DNA of 64,000 nt from Silene conica (GCA_029255685.2 CM055318.2:67551136-67615135), one strand, 5' to 3'. Shown: positions 1 to 13,289, counted from the first letter of the stretch. Made by a program: numbers and translations. The notes: generated from the sequence alone by a model not told the origin.

Positions 1-163
1 AGGTATATATTTAGAATTTCAGGCGGTTATTTCCTAGGAAATTCATAAAAGAAATTGCGGGACCCACCTGAGAGAAGTAATAAAACAAAAAAAAATCACA
101 ATTGCATTGATGACGTGGCGCGTCGAGGGCTTCTGAAATGATTCGGGAATTATATAGATAAGA
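1..163 (-). mobile_element. Helitron 5' terminus (element runs off the left edge)
   Basis: Read on the minus strand, the sequence starting at 163 begins TCTTATCTATATAATTCCCG and is followed by a GC-rich block containing CACGTCATC. A TC start, an AT-rich lead and a CACGT block match other Helitron 5' ends in this window (near 5446 and 28262). The base just right of it is T, as expected for insertion between A and T. The 3' end would lie left of the window. This rests on terminus similarity only; no coding sequence is seen. Confidence 0.5.
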
Positions 164-654
164 TAGTAAATGAGTGGTCATTTAATAATTTTGGAATGTC
201 TTCGTGTAAGATGTCGCGCGCAATAACTGTTATTTATTATATGAACATCTTTAATAAAGATAATTAAAAATAAGTTTTTTAACCCAACTATACATTTACT
301 ACTCACGTCTCATCAGATTATTTACGTTTTGCTTTTATTGTACGATATGTAATATAAAACTTTATTTTATATATGGGTTACATATTTTAAAAATGGTGCA
401 ATGAGTAATTAAAAGTATACAAATTCTATTGTAAGTCTTAATCATCTTACTGAACAACTATATAATAGCTCATGTATACCGTCATACCGACATGTGTCAT
501 AAATAATTCAAAATTTATTTATATGTATATAATTAATCAGCTTTCTTTGATATTATTAATTACGGTATTCATCTAAAGTTAAAAAGCGGCCACAGTAAAT
601 AATTAATTTGCTTATCTCCAATATTATTAACTATATTCATCTAAAGTTTAAAAA

Positions 655-687
655 ACAGACCCGTGAATTTCACGGGTTACAACCTAG
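655..687 (+). mobile_element. Helitron 3' terminus, plus strand
   Basis: A hairpin (arms CCCGTGAA and TTCACGGG) is followed after about six bases by CTAG at 684-687 and then a host T. A short GC-rich hairpin just upstream of a CTRR end is the Helitron 3' signature. The matching 5' end was not found in 164-654, so the element length is unknown. That interval and 688-1000 are AT-rich and hold nothing else I can recognise. Confidence 0.5.
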
Positions 688-1000
688 TTAGGTTGAAAGA
701 AAGTATAGTGGATAACTTATTTAATTAGAGATGAGGATTGTAGAGGACTATCATGGATAAGCTTTGTCAAATTATTAATTATTAATTATTATTACTATAT
801 TATAGTATTGGGTGACCAATCCATTAATCATGACAATCAATAATTGTTTTATTTTATTGACTAATCATATTGATTAACTTTAGCTAAGATTTGTTGGTAA
901 CAATATTTCAATTTTAATCTAGTAAAGATTTGGGTTTCCTCAAAACATTCAAAGGCTGTATTGCGAGGTTCTAAATTTGAAGGCATGACATTATTACGTG

Positions 1001-1600
1001 TGATGTAAAACTTAGAGTAACTTTGCAGCGGAAATAAAGTATTATTATTTTTTTGTGTTTTTGTAAGTAAATAGAATTAAAATAGTAAAAAAATATGAAT
1101 TAGTTATGAAAATCTCGCAAGACCCTTAACTAAAACTAAGATATGACGTGAACAACTCTCCTCCCTCGCAAGGAACTCGATGTTACACACGAATGGTAAT
1201 CCACACCTCGCAAGGATAGAATCACACTAAACTTATCTCAACCTCGCAAGGAAGAAATAATAAATCTAATAACTCGCAAGCAATTAGAAAACAAGAAACT
1301 CTTGTATTAATCTCTCAAACTTGAATTAATAAAAACTGAATACATAAGTCCCTATTTATAATAGAATAGGGGACACAAGACTTCCTAAAAACATGTGATC
1401 CTTTTCATAAGTGGATAAGGAAAACTTTCGTAAAATCAACTATTACCTTAAAGCTACTTGTCTTATTCTTAAAACTGAAATTAGGAAATAAACAATAAGG
1501 AAATAAATAAAACTACCTTATTCTTACTAACTAACTTATGGAAACTAGAAATAAGGGAACTATAATATCCTATGACAAACCCCTTGTCCGTCCTACATCA
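1001..1600 (-). repeat. LTR of the short element (3' LTR in element orientation)
   Basis: Terminal repeat of 600 bp, TG...CA, nearly identical to 2622-3215. It contains several copies of CTCGCAAG / CTCGCAAGGA at uneven spacing (about 1117-1280), a small motif cluster also present in the partner LTR. Confidence 0.9.
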
Positions 1601-1612
1601 TTCTCCCTTTCT

Positions 1613-2542
1613 TCAAAAAGAATCGTCCCGATTCTTGAACCAATGACCTCCCGGATCAAATACGAACCTTAGGAATGTGGATGCAAGGTTGTTGATAAGG
1701 AGTGGCAAGGCACTTAAAGCATCTTTGAGCTCATCATCCTCGATAAAAATTTCCAGCTCACTCATCAAGTTCTTGTGTTCATCCCAGTTCAATTTGTATT
1801 TTCCTAGCTTGTTCCTGACTAGTTTGTGTCTTCCATCCCTCCTTCCTCCGTGCACAAGTCTTGATGGCGTACTACGAATCTCATGCAAACAAGATAATTT
1901 CTTCATAGTGGCAATATCCCTTCTCTTTGGAAATCACCCAAGTAACAATTGGGTTGATCTTGAAACTTAAGGGAATTGACCTTTCTCTTGTAGACCTCGG
2001 AAATTAAATTGAACTCATACCCATAGTTGATTGGAGAACACGGTTCCTGGACAGTTGTAACAACTCTTTCCTCATCTCCATAATCATCAAAGATACGTGG
2101 TGAATCAAGTTTGAAGAACGAATCACCTTCATCTAATGGCTCGACAAGATATGTGAAAATCTCATCTTCCTCCTTTGCCTTATCATTCAGGATCTGACAA
2201 TCTTCTTTTTGACCGTCTTCTAGGCTGTTCGTTCCTGAAATATCTGGCATCTCTACAATCTGAAACTTGCCTGGTCTGTTTGATGGCTTATCTCCACGCT
2301 TTACTGCTTCTTCTTCGTGAGCATCTTTAGAAGAGGCAATATTTATCTCTTCTATACTCGGACCAGCCTTCTTTTCCTCCTGTTTTTTTTGTTGTGTGAG
2401 ATTGACTACATTCCCGCTCCCGCTCCCACCTTTCACATGTGGATGAAAGTTCATCAATCCTCCGTGTTATATCCTCCCAAAACAAATCTCGCTCATATTC
2501 TTCTAAAACCTTCAATATTCGTTTGCGTGTCCTTCGAGACAT
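1613..2542 (-). CDS. Internal region of the short LTR element; unrecognised acidic/charged protein parts
   Basis: The internal region keeps minus-strand reading frames of which the longest (1903-2457) is 184 residues. It is rich in Glu, Asp and Lys, with a low-complexity N-terminal part (GGSGSG, KKQEEKK) and an acidic middle. The part nearest the primer binding site starts MSRRTRKRILKVLEEYERDL and contains RRIDEL, a charged helical stretch like the N terminus of some plant gag proteins; that likeness is weak. There is no zinc knuckle, protease, RT or integrase motif. I do not recognise the product and treat this as a fossil coding remnant. Confidence 0.4.
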
Positions 2543-2621
2543 TGCAGCACCATGAACGAATTAAAACCGTAGGATCGTCTTAGATTTAAGGAAATCAAGA
2601 GCCAAGGCTCTGATACCAATT

Positions 2622-3215
2622 TGATGTAAAACTTAGAGTAACTTTGCAGCGGAAATAAAGTATTATTATTTTTTTGTGTTTTTGTAAGTAAATAGAATTA
2701 AAATAGTAAAAAAATATGAATTAGTTATGAAAATCTCGCAAGACCCTTAACTAAAACTAAGATATGACGTGAACAACTCTCCTCCCTCGCAAGGAACTCG
2801 ATGTTACACACGAATGGTAATCCACACCTCGCAAGGATAGAATCACACTAAACTTATCTCAACCTCGCAAGGAAGAAATAATAAATCTAATAACTCACAA
2901 GCAATTAGAAAACAAGAAACTCTTGTATTAATCTCTCAAACTTGAATTAATAAAAACTGAATACATAAGTCCCTATTTATAGTAGAATAGGGGACACAAG
3001 ACTTCCTAAAAACATTTGATCCTTTCCGGATAAGGAAAACTTTCCTAAAATCAACTATTACCTTAAAGCTACTTGTCTTATTCTTAAAACTGAAATTAGG
3101 AAATAAACAATAAGGAAATAAATAAAACTACCTTATTCTTACTAACTAACTTATGGAAACTAGAAATAAGGGAACTATAATATCCTATGACAAACCCCTT
3201 GTCCGTCCTACATCA
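2622..3215 (-). repeat. LTR of the short element (5' LTR in element orientation)
   Basis: Terminal repeat of 594 bp matching 1001-1600. The primer binding site lies directly to its left at about 2608-2620, which fixes the orientation of the element as minus. Confidence 0.9.
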
Positions 3216-4059
3216 ACGTGTCTGGGAGGATCAAAACTCATCATAAAAAAAGTCAATTTACATATATGCATATATAATAATCTTTAAATAAACTGATACA
3301 CGTACACAACTACACATAAACATCGATCCAAACCAAGACCGATTTCGAATGGCCAATGTCACTAAATCTAGTCGTAAGAAACAAACAATTCAACATTTAG
3401 GGGAAGTAGGGACCGATATGGGTGTGGGTTCAATTGTATATTCTGATTGGCAATGGCAGTAGAAGATTCTCCCAATTTCTGGGTAAAAAACACAAGGGAC
3501 CCTGTTTCACTCAATCAAATTCATGTCTATATGTTCATCATTCATCCCGCTGCACTTCCTCAATTGCACTCACGCCACTCACTCTCCCTTGATTAACGCC
3601 CAGTCGGCCACTTTCTATTTTTAACTTAAACTCATAAATCAATCATAGGTTCTGTGGCGTTAGTTAGACAATCCCCAAGTAAGAGTCGTGCTAACTAGGT
3701 CACGATCCATTTTTACTTTTAATCACTTCTTAATTATTTTGACTCATCTTTACCCTCCTTCCAAGCAGAAGGTCACGTCACCAACCCATTTACCCATTCA
3801 TTTTCCATTTCCCCATATTTTCACTTATTTCTCACATTTCCTACCCCACAAAACCTTCTATCCTATTTTTAATCAATTTATCATTAAATTATAAATTTTA
3901 TTATTTTAGTCCAAATATTAGACGAGTTATTTATCGATTTATCGTAATAATTTAAATATTTTAAAAAATTAAAAAATTGGCGTGTATCACAAACACACCA
4001 AAAGCCAGTCCACCAACTAATTTTAATTAAAAAAACATATACTCTCTTTTCCAAACCAA
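3216..4059. other. Unannotated AT-rich spacer
   Basis: No coding region, repeat or RNA gene is recognisable here. The longest open frame, 68 codons at 3688-3894, is compositionally biased and resembles no protein I know. Confidence 0.5.
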
Positions 4060-5446
4060 CTAGTGTAACACCCGTGAAAATTCACGGGATTATTCAATTT
4101 TTATTTTTTTTAGAGAAGGAAACAATTAAGTTGTTAAATTTATTAACAACCGAAGTGGTGTATAGGTAAAAACTTTAATATAAATAAATAAAAAAGTTTA
4201 TATATAATAAGATATATAAGAACTATTTGACATATAAATCCTAAACCCTAAACAGCGAAAAATATAATTAAAAAATGGGAAGTTATGGCTTTAATAAAGG
4301 AGGTTTTAGTTAAATAAGTGAAACAAATGGTTTAATAAATACTTATGATTTAAAATTTAATGAAATTATTAAAATTAAGTAATCTAAATACGTTATTCTG
4401 GAATAAAAAAAATTATTAGAACCCGACTTTAATCAATTATTTAGTATAATAATTTAAAACAGTTTGAAGAATTTGTTGAGAACCCGACTTTAATCAATTA
4501 TTGAGTATAATTAAACGTTACATGATTTGTCATGGCAATTTGTGAAATTGAAAAGAATTTGTTGAGAATATTGAACATTTTTTTAGAAATTGTTTTACAT
4601 GTTGAAAGATGGACGATGAATGAGGAGGAAGTGAAAGGGATTTAAGAGGAAAAAAAGAGGTGGAAGGCAACTGTGATTTTCGAGAAGTTTATGGAGAATA
4701 CAAAAGATTTATGGAAGAATGAAATGAATTGGAAGAATTCCCTGGGTCGGTTTGTTTTTTGATAAGGTGGCTGGTTCCACAAAATTGATGATTAGTTGTT
4801 ATTGTTATTTTGTAATTATGTTTTTTTATTAAGTTTTGAGAATTGATACCCATATTAATTAACACGGTTATATTAATTAACATGGTTAATTAGGTGGTTG
4901 TATAATTAATTCCAGTTTTTTATTTGGTTTTGAGAATTGGTACTCATATTAATTAACACGGTTATATTAATTAACACAATTAATTAGGTGATTGTATAAA
5001 TAATTTCAGTTTTTTATTTGGTTTTTGAGAATTGATACTCATATTAAGTAACATGGTTATATTAATTAACACGGTTATTAGGTGGTTGTATAACTAAATT
5101 CAGTTTTTTATTTGATTTTGAGAATTGGTGCCCATATTAATTAACACAGTTATATTAATTAACACGGTTAATTAGGTGGTTGTATAATTAATTTCAGATT
5201 TTTATTTGGTGTTGAGAATTGGTACTCATATTAATTAACACGGTTAATTAAGTGGTTGTATAATTAATTTCAGTTTTTTATTTGTTCTAGTTCGCTGATG
5301 TGGAAAGATGACCAACACGGTTTTGAATGATTGGCTAAACCAAAGCATAATTTATGAGGTTGAATGAGAGAGCTTGAATACCCTCATTCTTGCACCACAT
5401 TGTGCCACGTAGGCAGAGATACAAGATTCTTTTATATATATAATGA
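4060..5446 (-). mobile_element. Non-autonomous Helitron, about 1.39 kb
   Basis: On the minus strand the left end reads hairpin (CCCGTGAA / TTCACGGG), then TGTTACA and CTAG before a host T (CTAG at 4060-4063). The right end reads TCATTATATATATAAAAGAA on the minus strand followed by a block containing CCTACGTGGCACA, a typical Helitron 5' start. There are no terminal inverted repeats and no target duplication, as expected for rolling-circle elements. No helicase or Rep coding sequence is inside; most of the interior is a tandem array. Confidence 0.75.
4833..5284. repeat. Tandem array, about 5 units of about 92 bp
   Basis: Five head-to-tail units begin with a variant of TTTTGAGAATTGGTACTCAT, contain TTAATTAACACGGTT once or twice and a GGTGGTTGTATAATTAATTT block, and end CAGTTTTTTATTT. 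The last unit is shorter (about 75 bp) because one TTAATTAACACGGTT copy is absent. Units differ by scattered substitutions, so the array is not freshly amplified. Confidence 0.9.
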
Positions 5447-6261
5447 TAATGATGATTATCCCCAAATTCACCATCATCAACCTTATTTACCCAATGAACC
5501 TTCCCCAAATTAAATTAATTTAGTTTTTCAAAATTATTCTTCAATTGTTTCCCTAACCTAGATCCAAAATCCTAATTTCCCTCTCTTCTTTTATTTCCCA
5601 ACTTATCAGTCATCACCATCACCCAAATGACACCAACCGTATTTGCCTTTTTTTCCAAATTACCATTGAGTCACCATTGAAAATTCTTAGATCCTCTCAA
5701 AGCCGACACATGCATCATCACCATCATCAACGCATCAACGTTATCATGGAATACCATCACACATCAAGCTATCTTTTTCACCTCGGTATAATTGGATTCT
5801 CTGTTTTTTCTTATAAATGTGGGTACAAAATTCAAAATTAAGTTGATTTGATAGATAATCAAAAGATATGGTCGTTTTTTATATATTTATAATTTTTTCA
5901 TTTTAATTTAATCCACTATTCTCATTTAATTTATTTACTAATTATTATTTTAATTTTTGCAGAAACAGAAGGAAATTCAAGCATCACTTGACAATTTCTT
6001 TAGCTTGTCCTTTTTTTGTGTAACTGCCAATCACAACACTACATCTATTAGGTCATGAAAGAGGTCAAGAATATCAAGTGAAGGTCACAAATTGACCTTT
6101 TGTGCAAGGAGGTCACAAGAGGTCACCTTAATTCTCTCCCTAATTAGGATTAAGTGACCCAAGCAAGGTCATGACCTACCTATCGATCTTGCTTGGGGAT
6201 GGTCTTTGTACACAAATCTTCCTGTATCACAGTCGCAGATGCGACCGATATAAAAGTGATA
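5447..6261. other. Spacer with an AGGTCA motif cluster
   Basis: No coding sequence is visible. Between about 6045 and 6175 the hexamer AGGTCA, or its complement TGACCT or near variants, recurs about nine times in both orientations around the words AAGGTCACAAATTGACCTTT and CAAGGTCATGACCTAC. Such a cluster resembles subterminal repeats of a DNA transposon, but I could not define element ends. Confidence 0.35.
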
Positions 6262-6539
6262 CTAGTTTTAAACCCGTGCAAAAAATGCACAGGTCGAAAT
6301 TGCAAGCATTACCTTGGATACTGAAGCATATAAACTACGGTGATTAAATGTGCAATGCGGTGACAATGTAAATAGTCTATAATTTGATATTCAGCCTACA
6401 TACTATTTAAGTTGCTAAGGACGATCATACGCTAAAAAAATATGTTACAAATGTAACGCAATATGTAATTTTACAAATACTCAAAAATTTCTTTGTAAAC
6501 TATATTGGTTGTCGTATTCGATGTACGCTTGTTATTGTC

Positions 6540-8931
6540 GCAAATCAATATCTTCAGACCTTGTTTGCTTGTAACCCTGGAGATCGCGACATAAAGTTGT
6601 CCATGACTGAAGACCGGTCTTGGAAGATAAATACTCACTTGAGATAAGGACTAACCCTGACTTTTGTTTATCGTCATCGCAAAACAAACAGCAATGGGAA
6701 ATTGTCTTCTATTGAAGCGAACTAGAAATTTACCGGAATCCGAAGGCGTGAGTGTAATGCGAGCAAACAGCAATGGCAAATTGTCTTCTATTGAAGCGAA
6801 CTAGAAACTTACCGGAATCCGAAGGCGTGAGTGTAATGCGAGTAATATGCACTTGATCAACTTTATGACTACCAATTAAAACTCTACAACTAATTACGCG
6901 GGTGCCTAAATTTGTCACTATTAATCTGGTGTCGTTTCATAAACCACATGATTGATCAATATTTCTAAGCAACGTAACCATAACACAGATTTTCAATCTC
7001 AACTCATGCTTATGGAGGCTAAAACATTTAATATTGTTCAAACATTCAGTGGAGAAAAGGTCAGGCTCACCTATAGTTGCATCATCTTTACTGATCTCAT
7101 CAAAGCTTAAGTAAGTTATCTCTTCCCTGCGAATAAGAGATAACACATAATCATTTACATTTTCAACTATTTCGTGAGTCGGTGCAAGTATTGCCCTTTG
7201 CTGAAGATAATCAGCGTCCCATATCCGGTTTTGAAGATCGGGATAAGTGATAACTACGATGGAGGCAATTGGATTTGTCACGTGCTGAATAAGTACATCG
7301 TCGAGGAACTCTATGTCAACTTCACCATAATTTGGACCCCCGGCCAACCCGTCTCCAATTTCCAAAATCCACTCCGAGAATTTCCTTATCTCATCTACAT
7401 TACTTGTTGTATTTCCGACTTCTAAACGCATATTTCTAGTCAATTTAAGCACCTAAAATTTATGACACATGTTTAAAAATTAAAAAAAGATAGAAAGTAA
7501 TTGAATAAGGTTGTAATAGCCAATTGTAAAATGGTTTTGAACATACCTTACACGAACTCTATAAATATGATGAACAAAGAGAAGCATGCATAATGTCAGT
7601 TCTACTACCTTTTAGAACAACTGGTAATGTTTGGCGAACATCGCCACCAAAAACTACCACTTTACCACTAAATGGTAATGTTGCATTACGCGCATCTACA
7701 ACACGCATGGCATCTTTTAAACTTTTATCAACAGCCTCGAAGCTATGCTTATGAGTCATCGGCGCTTCATCCCATATAATGAGCTTCGCTCTGATCAACA
7801 GTTCTGCTAAATCGCTACCGGGTTTAATTCTCGGGCAAGTAAAGTTCTCGGTCACAATGAGTGGAATGCCGAATCTTGAGTGCACTGTTCTACCACCAGG
7901 TATCAACGTTGCTGCAATTCCGCTAGATGCAACGGGCAAAACAACTTCACCTCGATTCCTCAACTCAGCACACAAAGTTCGCCATATAAATGTTTTACCA
8001 GTCCCTCCATATCAATATACAAAGAACACCCCTCCTTGATTAGACGCAACAGCTTCCATAATTTGATTATAGACAGACCTTGGTTCATTAGTCATTGAAG
8101 ATAGTAGAGACGTGTGTTCTGTCTGCAATAATTCTCTGTTATAAGACAACTCATATATGACCAACGTGTTCCCGTGATGTGACATTGTCGATGTATCAGG
8201 TTGGGGCATTCCTTCAAATCTTGCTAAACTACTCCCATTTAACTGGAGTGATTCTTCGATGTCGATCAAAGCATAATTTTTCAACTTCTCTTCAGTTAGT
8301 TCTAAATCTCTAATGAGTTTTAAGGTTTCATCATACCTATTGACATCTATTATCTTATATTTTATCACGCACCATGTGTAATATTTATAATGATTAACAT
8401 CATGTACAATGAATATAAACTAAACAAATAAAACACAAATCCTCATAATTAAGAAATACCCGGGTTATGAAAAATCTTGCGTTGCCTGCGAAGAATATCA
8501 TCCGATAGAAGGGGCCATGTTTTCTCCCAGTCTCTATTGAGCATGGCTAACGCCCCACAGAACAATAAAGTCGCAAAAAAGTTTATAAGATAAAATCCAG
8601 AGCCCCATTCGCTTGCTTGCTCTATCGCATCAATGTACTCTCTATCGTCACCGATCAAGCCAAAAGCATAACACGCTTCTCTATACGTGGGATATAGAAT
8701 ATCGTTCACTGTTCTTATTTCCTCATAGATTTTCGGCCCCTTTACATGGTTCAACAACATCCTTATGTAATATAATTCACCGCAAGTCGGTGGTACATGT
8801 TGCAACCTGCCTATCGCAAACTTTCTTTTCCTAAGGCACCACTCCAGCTTCTCTCTATTCCACACAAACTTCGTTGGGATTTGACAGTACAATAGTTCTT
8901 TAGCTACCTGCACGTCTTCCTCGTCATTCAC
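6540..8931 (-). pseudogene. Helitron helicase (PIF1-like) region
   Basis: Minus-strand frames match the C-terminal helicase half of plant Helitron proteins. In order: a spacer region at 8931-8449 (PPTCGELYYIRMLLNHVKGP, then YREACYAFGLIGDD); a Walker A segment GGTGKTFIW at about 8008-7982; IAATLIPGGRTVHSRFGIP (about 7930-7870); Walker B IIWDEAPM near 7780-7755; RNMRL and a C-terminal segment at 7440-6937; LIVTNLGTRVI near 6918; and the terminal SHGQLYVALSR-like block at about 6650-6540 in disturbed frame. A stop codon at 8012-8014 sits two codons before Walker A, where family members have Gly, and frame is lost at several further places including the 77-bp duplication. The helicase cannot be made whole from this copy. 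Known family role: unwinding during rolling-circle transposition. Confidence 0.85.
6684..6842. repeat. Tandem duplication of about 78 bp inside the helicase relic
   Basis: The block beginning CAAACAGCAATGGGAAATTG and ending with GTGAGTGTAATGCGAG occurs twice in tandem with two substitutions. It lies in the helicase C-terminal coding part, so it is a mark of decay after activity was lost. Confidence 0.9.
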
Positions 8932-8944
8932 TACTACAAAAGTT

Positions 8945-9345
8945 GCTTACTATATAGGATTTTTTGACTAATAGACATAGGTTTTTGAACCGATGTAGAA
9001 TTCAGTTATGTCCTTTAGTTTGTAATAGACATAGGTTGTACAACTGATGTGCATTACTCTAATGGACATCGGATGTTTCAAAAATCCTATGTCTATTGCT
9101 TATAATGGACAACGGACTTTCTTAAAATCCCATGTCTAATATGTAAAAATCCTATGTCCATTAATGTTATTTACATCAGTTTTTCCTTAAAAATAATCCT
9201 ATGTCTATTGTTGATTTTTACATCAGACTTTCGTTTAAATCCCATGTCTATTGCTGTTATATACATCAGTTTTTTACAAAATCCCATGTCTATTATTTGG
9301 TAGTATACATCAGATTTTTTACAACCTCTGTCCTTTAATGTGGTT
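8945..9345. repeat. Left subterminal repeats of the CACTA element
   Basis: Words such as ATAGACATAGG, AATCCTATGTCTATT and TACATCAG recur about ten times in direct and inverted orientation. In this superfamily short subterminal repeats bind the transposase. The same words recur at the right end (13030-13262). Confidence 0.8.
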
Positions 9346-9589
9346 TTGTTTAAAAAAAATTGGAATCAAAATTCCTGTTGCCAATATAATGCCAAAATAC
9401 GGGATTGTACGAAAACGGAGCCTTTTCATTACTAATTACGACAACAAAAGTCGTTCGTCGTCATACATTGTTTCAAGAACGAAACAAACAAATTAAAGGT
9501 CGTTCGTCATAATACGTACAATAATACATATATATACTGTTAAAGTGCAGAAGACGCACAATGTTTTCGAAATCAAACTACATACAAGG

Positions 9590-9905
9590 TTGATGTTGCT
9601 ACTGCTTGCTACTGCTGCTTGATGCTCGTTGCTGCTACTACTGTTGTTTGTTGTTGCTGATGTTGTTTGTTGTTGCTTCTGTTGCTCGTTGCTGTAGGCT
9701 CTTGCTACTAAGTGTTGGTTGTTGCTGCTACTAACTACTGCTGATGCTACTGGTTGTTGTTACTTCTGCTGCTACTGACTATTGCTGATGCTACTCGTTG
9801 TTGATTTTGCTGTTAACTGCTGCCTGCTGGTACTGATTGTTGTTGCTACTACTACTGACTGTTGTTGCTGCCACTGCTCGTTGTCGTAGGCTCTTGTTGT
9901 TGGTT
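9590..9905. repeat. Imperfect trinucleotide tract (TTG/CTG/CTA mixture)
   Basis: About 300 bp are made of interspersed TGC, TGT, CTA and CTG triplets such as TTGCTGCTACTACTG without a long perfect run. It is low-complexity DNA within the CACTA element. A 67-residue minus-strand frame overlapping it (9791-9994) has a Ser/Asn/Gln-rich tail from the tract and is not recognisable. Confidence 0.7.
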
Positions 9906-10523
9906 GCTGTATAAAAGAAAGGAGAATCAAGCGAGTACCCAAGCTTTACAGGCGTTTGAGATTGATTAGACTCAATTAAATGTTTCCGAGCCATTAGTCT
10001 ATGATACCCTAGGACATGAGACTAAGATTTAATGATATATCTATAAAATAACTTAGTGTGGGTGAAACAAGTCCAGCAACAAGAAGAAAGACCAGCAAAA
10101 TATGTTGCAACAGACCTAAACACCCATCAAATTAATCATTAAGGAATGAGCAATTCTACTGTAAGACCATCTTTTTGTAGGAAAAGATTAAAAGTAACTT
10201 AAAATTTGAAAATAATTTTGAAATATTAACATTTTTACTTAATGATTTCATTCAAAAAGATGGAATTAGGATAAATAAATGGACAAACAGACCTGGTTGG
10301 GTGCAGAAAGTGTTGAGGATCAGATAGCTTTTAGTGATGTGTAGAGATGAGGATCAGACTGAGTAGCTGGCATGGGTTTCAAGTACACCAGATGTGTAGA
10401 CCTGCTGAGACTGATGAACTCTGAATATTATGAATAGAAATTTGAACTGATTGGTGAACCTGCATTTGCCGAATTGAATTAGAAGAAGGTTGGGTGAAAA
10501 GCTGATAAGAGGATTACACATTA

Positions 10524-11392
<869 letters not shown>

Positions 11393-11820
11393 TTCTGCTC
11401 AACTTTTCACTACGTACTCTACACTTCTTTTACATGTATTTTGTTCACCAATATTGGATCCATCATCCATACAATTAAGTACTCCCTCCCTCCCTAACAT
11501 TATTTTAAATTACAACTTTCCAAAAATCTAAATAGTATTACCCCTGTTACAGTGGGATGTTTACACTTCTTTTATTCTTTGAGGGGGAAATAAAGAAAGT
11601 GTAAACATATCACTGAGACGGAGGGACTATAACAAATCAATTATAGCTTTTGCAGTCTTGAGACCGAAGCTAGGATTCCACATTCCAAAGCTATAGCTTT
11701 TGTAGTCTTGATATATACATACAAATAAGTTATCGGAGACGCATACCTAGTTGCAACATTGTAAAATACAAAGTGAACACCAGGAGGGACCATCTTGATA
11801 CTTTTAAAGATAGGTCCAGC

Positions 11821-11870
11821 CGAGAAAACCTGACAGCGAATGTAATAATACAACTTATTCAACAACTAGA
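11821..11870. repeat. Second copy of a 46-bp segment also at about 10536-10585
   Basis: The segment starting CGAGAAAACCTGACAGCGAA and ending TATTCAACAAC appears at both places, one beside an aminotransferase exon and one 1.3 kb away, in the same orientation. It points to rearrangement or template switching while the CACTA cargo was assembled. Confidence 0.85.
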
Positions 11871-12029
11871 ACAAACTTCTTGTATCCCAGCTCAAAGTTT
11901 ACAGTTCATTTCGAAACATGTAAAATAAAATATTACCCTAAAATGTATACCTTACAATCAACTAAAAAATAAAATATCCATCATAGATTATATCAATTTC
12001 TCCTCGCAAGTCAAGTAACTTAACCATTA

Positions 12030-12480
12030 TTAATGGAGTAGAGGATAGAGGGTACCTCCAAAATCAGGAAACCCGCTTCGGCGCTTGGCACCACTTGTAT
12101 CTGTAACTCTTGAATCAAGTCCTGCGCCTATGGCGTCCCAATTAACAATTAACAATATAGTGAACGTGGAAGCACATGGAAAATATAATTCACTTTGAAG
12201 CACATGAAAAACTGAAACAGTCAAATATGAGGGTTTAAGAATTGAACTAAAACTATAAACAAGTTACTTTCACTATAGCGGCTACTTTCACCATAGCTAC
12301 CAGTAGCAATCTTCGAGTTCTGCCATCAAAAATTTGAGATTACAAGTTCGGGAAGCAGCCAGCCAATAATATGGTAAGTTAGGAAAAACAATTCACAATA
12401 TATACGACTGGACCCTTCAGTTTATGAAGAATATACCTTCAACAACAGTGAAATAAGCTTCACGAGATACAGTCTGGACC
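12030..12480 (-). other. Possible further captured exon(s), unidentified
   Basis: A minus-strand frame at 12224-12030 contains WDAIGAGLDSRVTDTSGAKR, and about 12480-12430 reads SREAYFTVVEG, both more protein-like than their surroundings. I cannot assign them to a family; they could be another part of the captured locus or another gene. The stretch 12490-13030 holds nothing I recognise. Confidence 0.3.
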
Positions 12481-13029
12481 CTTCAGCTTATGAGTACCGC
12501 CTCAGTTTCATAAACACAAGAGATTCCATCTTAAAAACAATTCACAATACGACTAACATGTAGCTCCTTACATTATAAACTCGTACAATTTCTACCTTTA
12601 TACTTTATAGGATGCATATACTTTATAGAATTCGAAAGCAACTCAGAAAATCGCAAACAGAAAACCCTCAAATTCGAAAAAGATGAACCCTAATTTCGAA
12701 AATAAAAGATAAAACTAGCAAATTAAAGATTAAAAAGAAAGGAACTTACTTGGTGATGGGAAGGCGGAGATAAGTTTCAAATGAAGGACTCTCGAATTAA
12801 GGAATTTTTGACAAAAAAATGATTTTTTCGCAAACCCTAGATCATTATTCACTCAGATCTTGAAATTTGAGGACGAAAGTAGAGGGCTTTTGTTTAATTT
12901 GCTCAGATCATTATTCACTCAGTTCTTGAAATGTCGAAATTTGAAGAAAAAATTGAAAGAGATGAAAGTATGAAAAAATGAATGTATGAAGGAGGGGTGT
13001 TGCTATGAATAAAAAGAATCAATGTATTA

Positions 13030-13262
13030 AAAGAAGTAACGGAATGGACATGGGATTAGTCATAAAGCCGATGTAAATAAACAGTTAATGGACATGGGAT
13101 TTACAAAACAACAGATGTCCATTAATACCGTCAGTCATGGACATGGGTTGTAAAAAACAACCGATGTAAATAACTAAATTAGGACATTGGATTTTTGAAA
13201 AAACCTATGTGCATTATTTACTACATAGGCTTTTTAAAAAAACCCATGTGCATTCACTGATG
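13030..13262. repeat. Right subterminal repeats of the CACTA element
   Basis: Copies of GGACATGGGATTT and ACCGATGTAAATAA-like words match, in inverted sense, the left array at 8945-9345. This supports the two ends belonging to one element. Confidence 0.8.
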
Positions 13263-13289
13263 TAGTTATGAGGTTTTGTAGTAGTGATT

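Larger units (their letters stand above)
1001..3215 (-). mobile_element. Short non-autonomous LTR retrotransposon
   Basis: Two near-identical terminal repeats (600 and 594 bp) start TGATGTAAAA and end CTACATCA, flanked by the 5-bp target-site duplication ACGTG (996-1000 and 3216-3220). The element reads on the minus strand: next to the right-hand LTR is a primer binding site, TGGTATCAGAGC on the minus strand (initiator tRNA-Met type), and next to the left LTR a purine-rich tract. The internal region is only about 1 kb and shows no recognisable gag or pol domain, so it needs proteins from elsewhere. The LTRs differ by about five substitutions and one short indel by eye, so the insertion is recent. 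Confidence 0.9.
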
